Position numbers and translations under genes: made by a program. Below, piece after piece: positions 49,391 through 62,800 of a stretch of 64,000 nucleotides of DNA. The first letter of the stretch is position 1, and each line of letters starts with the position of its first letter. This DNA is from Trichoplax sp. H2 (taxonomy: Eukaryota; Placozoa; Uniplacotomia; Trichoplacea): NCBI GenBank assembly GCA_003344405.1, contig NOWV01000100.1:186001-250000 (forward strand), given 5' to 3'. Under the pieces are notes generated by a model. That model saw only the letters and a program-made list of their open reading frames with translations. It was not told the origin of the DNA and did not search any database.

Positions 49391-52300
49391 ATGGTCAAGC
49401 ATCCCAAAGCCAATTTAGTAACGGCTGCCAAGAAAAGAACGATCGAAGAATCATCCGATGATTATCCATTAACCAGTAAGAAAAGAGCTGTACTAGAAGA
49501 TTTAACGAATGTAAGTACATCAAGAATTGAATCCTTTAATCGTCATGTTTGCAATTTTTATCTCTCTCTTTCTCTTCCATGCATATTGCTAATCAGATCA
49601 TAGTGTATGGGTAATAACGACAAATGGATAAGAATGGAAAACAAACTTGAAATTTTCCATCTTACTTTACAGTCGACAACTTGATTCTACATTTCATTCT
49701 ATTAATTACTCGTGGATTACGTAATGTATCCAGATATCCTCTAGACCGTAGACGTTTCATGATGTAACATTTTAAGCATTATGTATTGTAACACGATACC
49801 ATGGCAAAGGAAAGAATCGTAAATTATGTGTACTGTACTTTAAATGATGGTACCTCCTCCATCAATCTCAACTTTCTTACATGATCAAAATCGAAAAAGG
49901 ACCAATTTTTGACACGTTTCATGACAGGATCTTTCCCGTAAGATGTTTACAATATGTATAACCAACCATATCCAGACACGTAGACTTTGATTTAGGTTCA
50001 ATTGAACCAAAAAAATGACAAGTTTATTCACAACGAGAATATATAATCATTATACTGCGTATAAAATGTTGTTAGTGGATAAATTCATTTAGCAAGAACG
50101 ATATCGTCAATAGGAACTGGTTTTTCAATTGGTCATAATTTGTAGTAGATACTACATGGAATAGATAGAATTAAAGATAGAAATACATTTTTCGTCAAAT
50201 ATAAATTATAAATCAAAAGCTACTTTCAATCCCGAAACAGTTGTATTTTCAGAATAGAACGTAATATTCAAGAGAACAGTGTCAATGGATATTACAATTA
50301 TCAGAGTGGTATCGAAATGGTAAACTATGCTCAATAAGGAGAGAAGTAGTATAATAAATAGAGGATAATAGGTCGATTAAAAATACGTGACGAGTTGATA
50401 TACTATCGTAATCCTGTCCATGTATACCAACAAGAACTATACTAATTACAATCCACTGATGTAAACCGTCACTTGAGTACAGTGTATAATGTGCTACTTT
50501 ACCTCACCATATTGCAACAATTTATGAAGGCGTTCCGATTGTAAAGTTATACTGTGTATGACTAATTTTATCGACTGTATAATCCGTGTCAAACACGAAT
50601 TCTCCGCAATAATTACTATTGTTGAAGAAATCAGCTTTGTTGACTCTACATAACAAATATTTTTCCTGACATGGTGTCATTACTGTAGAGAGTGTAAGTT
50701 TAGCAGTGAGTTACCTAAGAAATAATGGATCAATTTACTTACATGTTAATTAAAATAATGGCTCAGTAACATGATTTAAATTGACAACGGGTCATACATG
50801 CATAGAATGAAATGCTAGTGCTAGCAATACAACAGATGTTTATTATCTACCAAAGAATAATGAAAAGACAACATTTTTGACAGCTTGTGATCGAGGAGTG
50901 GGAAAATCCGTATTCGCTTCTTTGCTATTGGCTAATCAAGTATCTCAAAGTATACATATACCATGAATATTATTGTGAAACTACAGTCCAAACAATAGCT
51001 GCTGATGATTCATTACAAACAAAGTTATCATAACTTCAGCCCATTCAAACGATTTATGCTTTAAAGTCGTATTCTAATTAATAAATGCCATGTTGAAAAC
51101 GATATGAATTCAGTTAAAGAAAATTAAAAAGAATTTTCAGCAGACATAGGCTCTTAAAGTTTAATATCCGCAAAAAGTAATTCTAGATCTACTGGATTAC
51201 ATTGCGTGAAACTACAGTGTAAAAGAATTGACCTATTGAATAGTTGACTAAGCTACCGTAAATTATAGCTTCATAAATGCAAGTATTAAATTAATGTATT
51301 GATTTTCTAGGCTAGCCAAGACACCTTATTAAAATGGCATAATCTAAAGAAGCAACAAACGAATAAGAACAACGTCGAGCAAGTGCAACAACAAAATGAA
51401 GTTAAAGATCATGAGAGTGATTTAGGTCGAATTAAAACTAATATACATGAATTCCTCAAATGCGATGAAGATGATGTCGTCAATGGTAAAAGGTATTACA
51501 AACTTGTATGATATGTGTGTTTTTGAACCTGAAAATTTCAAATTTGAAAGGATATAAATTTATTCTGAAAGCAGTATATTTACACGATAAATTACATTTG
51601 CCTAATATTGCATAAAAATTTTATAACTTATCAGAATACTTTATTTTTTTAGCAGCTGTAATGAAAATGAAGAATCTAAAATTTCAACAGCACACCTTTC
51701 AACGATACTCAGTGAGGTAAAATAACTAATATCTTTACTTACAATGTTACGACGCATTAGTTTGAACTACATTTAACTTACATTTCGATTACAGTGTAAA
51801 CCCTGATCTACTATTACTACATAATAATATGATATATAAGGGTTTCACTCGTTACCAACATCACTTTGCGAGTACTTTAATTTAATTTCTTAGAAACTAA
51901 TGTAGCAAGCGTAGTAATACCTGATAGTGAACTGAGCGAATAATTAATTATTGTACAATAGCAATGAAACTTATTTTTGTGCTTCCTGATAACATAAAAG
52001 ATCTACGTTATCTTCTTTTGGACTCGCATTTAAACATCTTCAAATATTATTTTGATCATTATGCCAAACTTTATCATTTTAACAGGAGGTGCAGCGCGTA
52101 CTGACATTACCCAACGATGTCGCGGACATTGACGAAGCTGATTTAACTGACCCTTTCCGTGTTGCTGATTACGCTCCAATAATATTTGAAAACATGAAAC
52201 AAAGAGAAGTAAATATACACGCTTACACTATCGATTATAAACTTTTAATTCGAATGATGTAGCTACATTAGCAATTAATCTACTATTATGACTAGCAAGA

Positions 52301-53649
52301 CTTTTTATTAGATCAGTTTCTATATTAAAACGCTTTAGTAATTATCTAATTAATAATTTGTAACAGTTGTTGTACAGAAATGTTTTAATCGATCTATGTA
52401 AATTTGTAGGCGCAACTAGTCGTCAATGATTATTTAGAACGTCAAAATGATATTACAGAGCAAATGAGAATGATACTTATTGACTGGCTTTGTGAAGTAC
52501 AACAAAATTTCGAGTTATTTCACGAAACATTATATCTAGCTGTTAAAATTGTCGACCGATTTCTATCAGCTCGTGTCGTCTCAAGAGACGCTCTACAGCT
52601 TATAGGAGCTACGGCTATGCTGATGTCATCTAAAATTGAAGTAAGCCTACTCTACCATATATTTGCTTGTCATTTTCAAATTGTATTACAGTATTATTTC
52701 TTCATTTTTTTTGCTGAAGATTGATTACTTATAAACTCTAAATAATTATAGGAAAGATATCCGCCATTAGTGGATGATTTTGTATATATTTGCGATGACG
52801 CCTATAGTCGACAGGCTGTTTTGGACATGGAAAGAGATATTTGCTACGCTTTAGATTTTGATTTAAATATTCCTATACCTTATAGATTTTTAAGAAGATA
52901 CGGAAAGGTTAGAAATTTCTATATAGTGAAAGCACTGTACTTTCTTGTGTCATTGTAATAGCGCTATTACTCATACATCATCCTCATCAGTATATCAAAG
53001 TTTGCACCAGATCTAAGAATTTGATCACCATCTGTCAATAGGTAGCATCCCTCAGCATGGAAAATTTAACGTTAGCTCGATATATATTAGAGCTAACTTT
53101 ACAAGAATATCAATTTGTAACTTTTAAACCATCTATGTTGGCAGCTGGATGCCTATGTCTCGCTTTGAAAATGAAAAATTGCGGTGAATGGGTATGTATT
53201 TGCCAACATGAACTAAAATACCTTTACAATACTTAATAATTCTGGAAGTGGAATATTATGTTTAGCGTCATATACAGCATATCTAGCATATGATAGAATG
53301 ATATCATGCAATTATGGAAGTAGTTGGAATATTTTGGTATAGTATTAATTTTTTATCTTATCAGACTCAAACTCTAGTTCATTATTCTGGATATGAAGAA
53401 TCTGAACTAAATGAATTAGTACAGAAATTAAACGCTATGATAGCTAAACCGGCACCAGAAAATTGCAAAGTTGTAAAGACAAAATATTCTCACACGTAAG
53501 GAAATAGATAGCGTTTAAATACATATTTCAAGTAGAAATAAATACTAAATATCATCAGTTGTAATTAATTTTTTCGTTTATTAATTGCTTTTAGGGTCTT
53601 TTATCAAGTTGCTAATATAGCACCCTTACAACTTGAAACGGATGTATGA
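49391..53649 (+). CDS. CCNB3: cyclin B3
   Basis: Nine exons join in phase (49391-49510, 51311-51492, 51656-51716, 52086-52208, 52410-52640, 52752-52907, 53042-53191, 53365-53495, 53595-53649) to 402 residues. The N-terminus holds a destruction box, RAVLEDLTN (32-40), followed by ASQD as in animal cyclin B3. The cyclin N-box starts with QMRMILIDWLCEVQQNFEL and continues FHETLYLAVKIVDRFL, SSKIEERYPPLVDDFVYI, CDDAY. The C-box has SMENLTLARYILELTLQEY, HYSGY and VKTKYSHTVFYQVA. The DDFVYICDDAY and TLQEY segments are those of the B3 type rather than A or B1/B2. The protein binds CDK1/CDK2 and is destroyed by the APC/C in mitosis. An alternative start is possible: a short exon at 48954-49007 (MAQLIDKLN..., donor GTAAAT) could splice in phase to an acceptor at 49399/49400, replacing MVK. 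Confidence 0.95.
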
Positions 53650-56600
53650 AAATATCGACAAATTATGTCTTCTATTCTTTGATTCTATCCTGATTATAGA
53701 ATAGACGTCATAAGTTCTTATAGTGTGTTTATCGTCTGACTGATATCAGCTCTTTTAATTTATGCCATTAAAGGGCGATGTCTTGATTGTCATATGCCCT
53801 AAATGATATTGATACTTTCTATCTGGTTCATTTGTTTTACACAATTGAGCCTACTCAACGCGTGGAGAAGTCTCCATGTTTCAAATTATACATTATGTTA
53901 TAGAAACACATCACTTTATTATTTTGCATCTATTACATATGATTCTCATATACTACTATCACAATTATATAAACAATTTTCTTTACGCACCAACGTTCTA
54001 CTACCTTTCACCATAAGAAGATAATGTACAATTTATTGACACGTTCACCAAATAATTTTGCAATCTATATATTTCTTTCCATTGATTGAGCTACTGAAAT
54101 ACTACAGCTTTGCTTTTCTGAAGTACATATATATTAGCAAATACCTACTGCTATGTTTTGATTGGTTTTATAGATCATTTTCTGAATATTTTATTCGATT
54201 GTAAAGCATATTATTCTTTCTAAATAGCATTAATGCAAATCTATGCCAGGGAATAGATATAGTAAATCTTTTAGATATCCCTATACTTAGAATACGCATT
54301 TAAATATTTAAACAGTGTTAAGGTCACGTTATGTTATGACTTTTTCAATAATATCATGGCCTAATACTAGAACAGCTCTTTGCCCTAGCTCTGTGTATAC
54401 AACCATCGTACATGTACATAGCGATACGTTAGCGCAAATTCCTAGTACCGCTCTAATCTGAAATGTTATCTTCACTATATAATACACATTTTCTACAGTC
54501 CTCAAGTTGCAGCTCAATTTTGGATGTGCTGTGAAATGCATCATCAATTTTTTTGGAGCACTTAATAAAATGATTGATGGTAAAATAAAATTTAGTGTAT
54601 AAATCGTGTAAAAGTAATGCATAATGATTTATATGTGAATGAAATGAAGCTTAATTAATGAGATTAACGTTACTTGAGTTAACAATCCTATTTAATTACG
54701 CTGTTATTTTATTAATGTCATTTGAGCATAATAATTATTGATGCAGCAATATTAAAATGCTGCTAACCGAGGAATAATCGCAGCTCTACACGAATTGATT
54801 CTAAACGTTGAAATTCTGTATTCACGTAACGAGGCGTAGAACATCACCTTATTATCATGATTAGAGGAATGTACCTTTCAATGTAAATATCAGGTGAAGA
54901 TTAACTCTCTCAATGACAACCCATCAATAAATATGATAAAAGACCAGTTGATTATTATTTTGTTAAACATAGTTTACTACTACAGGGCGAATTGAAGATC
55001 TCCACAGCCTATCATTGTTAAAGTTGAATTAAATTTACTTCCTCTTGTTGCTATTAAAACTAGTGTACTGATTTCTAGCTTCTAAGTGTCCCAAATCAAC
55101 TAGACGTTTATGATACGGTGAATATTAATTAGAGTAATATTATCATGCTAGAGCATTTATTAGATATGTTTTTGCGCATCGAATAGATTGATACGTGGAT
55201 ACATTTGAGCCTGTCAATTTTTTAGCAACTCGATTTCATATCATGTATCAGGTAATGCTTTAAATTAACTCTTCATCGAATAATCTCAACAGGAAGGAAC
55301 GAACACTCTCAATTTTCGAAGAGGCGTTGGCAGTTGTATACTCGACAATAAGTGCTAATAAATCTAATACACAACATGCATATGTAAGTTGAGACAACGT
55401 GCTAAGTTATAGCAACCTCTTGTCGTAATTTTCACAATTTTAAGCCTAACACGGAGTTTATGGCATAAAGATCCTTTCCTTCTAAATATATTCATACTCC
55501 ACGGTAACATTCTCCAGAAAACATTATTCGGTGTTATTATTTTCAGTTTCGTTCCACATCCAGCACAACTGTATGGACTTTATGATGAAGAAAACATTCG
55601 AATTATTGCTATGTCTATATTCCTTTATACCAAGAAAATAACTTTGACAATCCAGAGTCAACAATTTTCTTCGAAATCAATAGATTGTTATTTTAACTCA
55701 TGCTATTGATTGATAATATTTGTAGCTTGGATAATTTCAAATTTTCAATACTAATCTTGACATTTGAGTACTTGTAATTAATCGGCCGACGAATAACTAA
55801 TTCAACATGAAGTTATTATTGATCTAATCGATCAAGATAAGCAAACAACAACCAGAGAATAAACAAAACAATCCATCATCAACTAATGACGAACGGTAGT
55901 TAAAAATCCGCCATAGAATCCCACATTAATTTAGATTGCTCTATTATAACTCATCTTGAGAATAATAAAAAATTCTAAAGTTAAAAATGAATAATCTAAT
56001 TTACTTCCTTACTCGCTAATCGTGGTGATAAAAGTAGAAAGGGTCTTCATGTGGATACTGACTCTTTGAATATAAAAAATATCTGAAAATCCCTTCATTC
56101 CATTTGGGTTGTATTTATTCAGAGGTTAGAGCCATATCCTTACTGAAGGTTAATAACAATCATCAGTCGAAAATATTTACCCTATCAAAGCAACAATTTC
56201 AACGTAGTTTATAGAGATGGCAGGAAAACAAGTTGATTATTCTTATATTTGGCAGAAACAGTGATGACTATAATTAGAGCGTAACAAAACTGGATGACGA
56301 AAGTTTCTGTAATATGAGCACAGTCGGTAGTAAATCTATTCGATGAACGGCTAGAAATTGTCAACAGATAAGCTATCTTGCCCTATCTGGATACCAACTT
56401 TAGATACAATTCTACCATCAACTTACTCACAAACAATAACAGTTGCTACACTATAAATTGGGTTCCTTTTCCATGAAAATTTATTCCATTGCTACGATTA
56501 CACGAAAACGTGAAGTTCCAAGCTATACTACGAAGGAAATTTAATTGCTTTACGACATATCTATTCTAGAAGGAAAGGTAACGGATAGAAGTCCTCTGAA

Positions 56601-56654
56601 TTTAAAGATTATGATAAAGACTCACTTTCTTATTTTATCCGTACGTTGATTTAG
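53650..56654. other. intergenic, no gene supported
   Basis: About 3 kb between cyclin B3 and the insulin-like gene. One minus-strand frame (54329-54622) has an acceptor-like TTTCAG inside it and could hide a terminal exon, but its protein is not recognised. Confidence 0.4.
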
Positions 56655-57531
56655 ATGAAAGCGTTTACTCTTTTTGCCGTATCTTTGACCGTATTTCTTC
56701 TGGTAAATATTACTACCACATCAGCATGCATTGGTGGAATTCCCAAGGAGCAATTATGTGTTCCAGCAGCTTTCGATTGGCTTATCGATAATTGTCCAAC
56801 TAGAAGTGTTCGATGTAAGTTTTTCATCCTACATCTTATCCTTTGAAAGATAGAAGTAATTTAAAAGCTTTAAATCGCTGACTACTGAAGACCGTTAGAC
56901 AATTAGATAAATCTTCAGGAAATAGCAATATGTGCACTGTAATGTAAACAGATCTTTTAAAGCTTCGTATTCATTATTACGAATCATAATTAAATCGAGC
57001 TATTTGAAGTATAAATACTTGTAATTTATAATTTTTCATCATATTATTAATTACTCTAAGTTTTAAATATCAGTTGTTTAGAAATAGACATGCATAAGAG
57101 TAAGGATTTGAAACCTAATACTACTAGCCGCAATATTTGTAAAGTAGTTTGCCAGAATAGGACTGTTTCATTTAATAAAATAACTTCAAATTCTCTTCTT
57201 GATTACTAAAATTATACAATTCTAACCCAAAACTTAGTCGTAAGTCGAAGTTGCAATATTTGTGAAGTAGTTAGATAGAATAGAAGTTTCTTTTCAAATT
57301 CTCCTTTTGACTACTGAAATGATACAATTCTTACTAAGCGCTAGTTGATAAAGTCGAAATGACGCCAAAGAATAATGATCAAACAATTCAAGAAGTTTTT
57401 CATCTTTTCAATTAGGGGATCGTTTCCATCATTATCATGCTGCTCGACATTCGGTATATCTGCGCAATTTGCATAATGAATGCTGCACTCCCGAAGGATG
57501 TTGTCCTGAATACGCAATGCAATATTGTTGA
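56655..57531 (+). CDS. insulin-like peptide precursor with eight cysteines
   Basis: Two exons (56655-56814, 57416-57531) join in phase (Trp codon split 1/2) to 91 residues. Residues 1-24 are a signal peptide (hydrophobic core LFAVSLTVFLLV, then TTSA). The B-like segment has Cys35 and Cys47 with 11 residues between, as in insulin. The A-like segment at the C-terminus has Cys76-Cys77, then Cys82-Cys83, and ends YAMQYC (Cys91), like the LENYC end of insulin. Compared with the usual six cysteines there are two more, Cys25 and one of Cys82/83, which could form a fourth disulfide. The linker has no dibasic site, only RSVR (50-53) and single Arg, so cleavage by a furin-type RxxR enzyme or a single-chain IGF-like form are both possible. 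The intron between B and A parts is at the usual insulin position. It is a secreted ligand for an insulin/IGF-type receptor. Confidence 0.85.
57120..57350. repeat. diverged duplication in the insulin-like gene intron
   Basis: Two segments, about 57125-57240 and 57245-57350, share GCAATATTTGTRAAGTAGTT, CAAATTCTC and GATACAATTCT-type blocks in the same order. Their divergence suggests an older tandem duplication. Confidence 0.6.
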
Positions 57532-59817
57532 AGGATTTCTATAATCGCCATCGTATAGATTTAATAATTTAATAAGTAATTATGACAACAATTAAGATGA
57601 TTTAAATTAGATGCTAACCAACACCAATAGAAGAATGGTTTAGCAACTGGATCATTTTTGGTTTGCTTACAAAATGGATCGATCATAAATTAACTCTGTA
57701 GTACAGTAAATATAGACGAATTAGAATTGGCTATCTATCATATTTCAATTATTAGACATTTTGGTGAGGATAAATAAATGCAGTTTAACAGCTGACCTGA
57801 AATTATTATTGCTTTGATATTTGGTGCTTGTCTAACCGATGTGCAGCAGAAGAGTTTTAGATTGCCGTTCAATTTTTGTCATTAATATACAAAGTAACAG
57901 TATGTGAATTATAAGTGTACTCGTAGTATTATACTTACTGATCTGAATACGATTTTGTGGCGTAGTGCCTATACCGATCAATTTTTAGAGGTGATAGTTT
58001 TCAAAGCATGAAATGAAACACAGAACGCTAATATCGTCTTAGTAGAAAAGCAGTATTTAGTTTAAGCGCTATTTTATACTACCTATTCCATTTCCATTTC
58101 TGTTTCCACATTTGAGTATATCTAATAGGCTGATATTTATAACTTTTAATCAATGGAAATCAAACCCATGCATTGGCATTTCCATAATTAAAATAGTCTT
58201 ATTCAATGTGATTGATAGCTTACGCGGTAGAAAGGTACAATAGAAGTATTATCAGTTAAGTTAAAGAACGCATGGTGAAAAGTCCCCATTGAAGATATTA
58301 ACAGATTGAGTATCAAACAGTTTTAATCTAAAGGCGATTTCTTTTCATAATTCTTTCTGTCAACAGTCTCTGTAATGGTAATTCAGACATTTCCTATAAA
58401 AATTAATATCAAGAATTTCTCGTCGAGAAACGATAATATTAAAAATTGCACAAATGAAATGCTCTAAAAGCTAGTAAAAATTGCAGATTCAACACTCCAA
58501 AAGTATATGAACTATAATTATCTCATTGGTTAGATTATATTATATAAACATGTCAGCATTATGCAGTAATTGATTTAATATAATTAATTAATAATGATAT
58601 GGTATATGACTTTGAAGTCGCAATATCAACTAGCTTTTAGGGTATTTTAGATGTACAAGTACTAACACTGTATTTCTTCGATTAGAAATGGTTAATGTCC
58701 ATTTCTTGGATAATACTGTACTAAAGTACTATTCTTCTAGCTGAATGCAAAGTTCTAGATCTGACAATGCTATCAGATACAGTCCTTTCGCCTTTATCTG
58801 AAGTGCGATTTATGTTTTTATTGTTCGATAGATTGGATTACGTATAAAATCGATTATATCAAAGATAATATATTACATGATTGCCAAGAGCTCAAATTAC
58901 AATGCCGATGAACGTAAGAGTATTTTATTGGCAGAACTGTTAGTATTGCAGCTTGTCGATTGCAAATTATTACATCTCAACTTATTAGAAAGCCTTGAGG
59001 TTGCATCTTGCAAGCTCGATGCAGATTCTGTACCATTATAGAGTTAAACTAGAGTAACAACATTGACTATTTTAGAATACTTTGTCAGCAGAATCGCTAT
59101 TACTCGCATTGCCATTTCTCTACTAGAAAAGGCTGATGCCAATTTATTCGAAAAAAATGAGTAGATCTACAAGCCAAAAGTAGGCTCCATATCAAGCACT
59201 GCTAGCTGATACCATACTTTAGCCTTATCTAATGCTTGATTCTTACTATTGTTCAATATGTTAGATTACATTATAAGCTCATTAGCATGATCATGTGGTC
59301 ATCGATTGTACTGCTATTAACAGTCTAGTAGAGGACTGTATAAGCTTCGAATCATAATACTATATAGTGCTGCAGTACTATGACCTTGCTCATAGCATTC
59401 TTATGATAATGATCTGCATACTCCGATCATCTTGAATTAATATAGGTGGATAGTTGGAATTCTCGACATCCATGCTCGTCTTTTAACACCTCAATTAAGA
59501 GCTATCCGCCCTGCTGGTTAGTGTAATCATCACACTAATTTAATGTGACCAACCTCCAACAGAACTCAAGGCCAATGCTATCGTAGTTTACTATCATTCT
59601 TAACGGCTTAATTGACTATTTCGTATGATCAAAGAGCAAAGAAATAGGTGCCATTTTTATTGCAACCCAATTCTTAATTAGACAAGGATTGGTTAAAACT
59701 CTCTATTAGATTGGCGATTCCATAGCATTTAAGCCTTTCCTGATTCTTAAACAGAGTCATCTCGATAATTTGACCTAGTTCTATATTATTCACGAATTAT
59801 TCATTCTCCATTATAAT
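57532..59817. other. intergenic, no gene seen
   Basis: AT-rich interval between the insulin-like gene and the receptor-like gene. No exon or repeat is supported. Confidence 0.45.
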
Positions 59818-62800
59818 ATGATGGCCACTTTTTCATCCAGTCAATCACATAAAGATGATGAGGTAAGTGAATAAAGAATAAGATATTCTATTCTCGAATT
59901 AGTGATCAAGTCCTTTGAACTCATTCCATTAATAAGTAGCTAAGATGCTATGTATACCTTTACACTAAATAGCAAAACAGTTTATGTGGTGCCTATCTTA
60001 AACCGTACGTGATCGTATCTAAATGTCGTCCAACCAAACACCGGTACAGCTAACTTCTTGGCCAAAATGTAGCCAGACCATTAGAGATTGTGACTGTTGC
60101 AAATTATCTACCTTTTTCTATTAAAATGTAGTACGGCCAGTATATCATAATAAAGTGAATTTTTAGCTTACCACATATAATATAGTACCGGTTAGCCATA
60201 AAATCGTTAGGTTTGCAAGTATGACTATCGGAAGTACGGCCATTACATCATAATAAACTGAATGTTTAACGTACTACGCATAATATGATACCGCTTCGCC
60301 TTAAAATAACCAAATTTACAAGCATTACTATTTAAAGTACGGCCATTACATCAAGGTAAAATGAATTTTTAACTTATCCTGCATACAGTAGTATGGTGTC
60401 GCTTTGCCTATAAAATCACCAACTTTGCAATTATTATTATTTAAAGAGCGGCCATGACATCATAATAAAAGTGAATTTTTACCTTATTTCGTATAGTATG
60501 GCGTCTCTTAAATCATAAAATCGCCAGGTTTACAAGTACTATTATCGGAAGTAAGGCTATTACATCATAATAAAGTGAATTTTTAACGTGCCACTCATAA
60601 TATGGTGCCGCGTAGCCATAAAATCATCAAGTTTGCAAGTATTATTGAAAGTGCGGCCATTACATCATAATAAAGTGAATTTTTAACTTATTTCGTATAG
60701 TATGGGTCTCTTAAGCCATAAAATCGCCAGGTTTACAAGTACTATTATCGAAAGTAAGGCTACTACATCATAATAAAGTGAATTTTTAACGTACCACGCA
60801 TAATATGGTGCCGCTTAGCCATAAAATCATCAAGTTTGCAAGCATCATTATTGAAAGTGTGGCCGGCCATTACATCATAGTAAAGTGAATTTTAACTTAT
60901 AACGTATAATTTGGTACCGTTTAGCCATGAAATCACTAAATTCATGAGTATTAATATTGTCAAACTACAACTGTCGAATTGATAATATCTTGTAATTATG
61001 AGTAACGGCAAACCTTATTTAATTATGTGATAACGATCGATAATTGATTATCAAAGTCCATAAAAAAAGTCAATAGATAATTAAGTCCTGTTGATTACAG
61101 TGCTTAAAGATAAAAATAATTTAAAAACAACTACCGCACGGATTCATTCTTCTTTCGGGTATTATGGAGTTCAATACTATAATCATATACTGTAGTAAGT
61201 ATTTAATTAAAGATGTTAATGTGCCTGATCGTAAATCTATGCTGTGAAATAATCTTGCCTACTATTCCGTATTATGGACAAGCTATTTAAGCCATGTCAT
61301 TCTACAATAAATTTTTGTCTTTTATCAGTTTACTTGCGATGAGTAAACCAATTCAGAAAGAACTTAAAATTCATATCCATGACAGTAACAATAGAGCAAG
61401 GAATTGACTAGCAAACTCTTGTAATTACAACTATAATTATTTATATTTGTTATAGGAACACGAAGATCAAATTCAAATAACAAGTCGTCAATCATCGAGT
61501 ACTTCTCGAAATGCTTTTATTACTAATGAATATGACGACATTATGAATGGAAATAGCCTCGATAACGATGAGACGGTTAGCAATAGATGGTGTCTCCATT
61601 TACCTTGTTATGATTTTAATATATAAAATTTAAAATCGAAACACTTTATTGATTGCAATAGCTTACTCTTGTCCGGTAGTAATTAATGTTGTGCAGTGTA
61701 TATTAGTAATAATTCTACAAGATAATCATTATGCTCATATTTAACCCCACCTATACGGTACTAAGACTTTATTGATTATTAGGTAATAGTCTCGCATAAT
61801 AGTGCATCAGGATATATTGGTGGATATCCTACATCCATTGCTTTAGATCGTTGCAAGCGGCATGTACTAGCGCCTTATCTGAGGTTTATTTCTTTTGTAA
61901 GTTAGACACTATTTTAAACAATAATAATCCAACCTCAGCCAAAAAGAAGAAATATCGCAGCATGACTGAAACTGCATTCTTCAATATTGTACTCAATAAC
62001 CAGTTTAATTTGGGAGACTGTTAACTTTCTCAATCATTATTGAAATGTACTTTATTGCAGTTGGGCTGGTTGCCAATATTTCGAGTTGGCCCATCTAATC
62101 AATCTTTTTGCGAAAGCGCCATCAATTTCGTCTATCCTGTGCTGGTCATCTGTTTTATATTTGGGGCTTACACGATTCAGTGTTTTACCTGCTTTCGCCG
62201 AGACACGGTATATCCAAATTACAAGCTGCTGCCACAATAAAATGTCCTAGTTACAGCTATAAAAGCAACTTTAGTACTCATTCCTAAAATAATCGATACA
62301 GTGAGGTTCTATCTGCTATAAAATTATGCAACCAGTAATCATTATAAATCCTAGACAGTAACATCTAATTCAGTTTTATTGGTGATGATCAATCATTTAG
62401 TTCTAGCAAAATAGTCTGATCATCGTTGTAAATAGAGTAATTTCTTCTATTACTTGAACACGTCTTCTAGGATTAATTTAATAGTGTTAGTAATTCCCTT
62501 TTTAGTTTATTCAATTTAACATATTCTATCTCCTCCTTTATTGCAGCCCTTCATTAAAACTATCAATGGAAGCGTCCACTGTTCTGATAGTATCATTTCG
62601 CAATATATTATCCCAGATATATTGCATTCTGTTGCCTACTTTTATTGCTTTTACTTATATCGATTTGCTGGATCTGAACATTTACAGACAAATATGCAAA
62701 GGGTAAGCCATTTTACAATGAAATAAGGTGTAACTGCTACAGCATCATGCATGTCTAATATCGCCATAGTAGAAATGATTAAAGCGTGAAATATTACTTA

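Noticed and set aside
54329-54622. 97-codon minus-strand frame in the interval between cyclin B3 and the insulin-like gene
   Set aside because: It contains an acceptor-like site and a plausible C-terminal stretch, but no family is recognised and no partner exon was found. Not strong enough to call.
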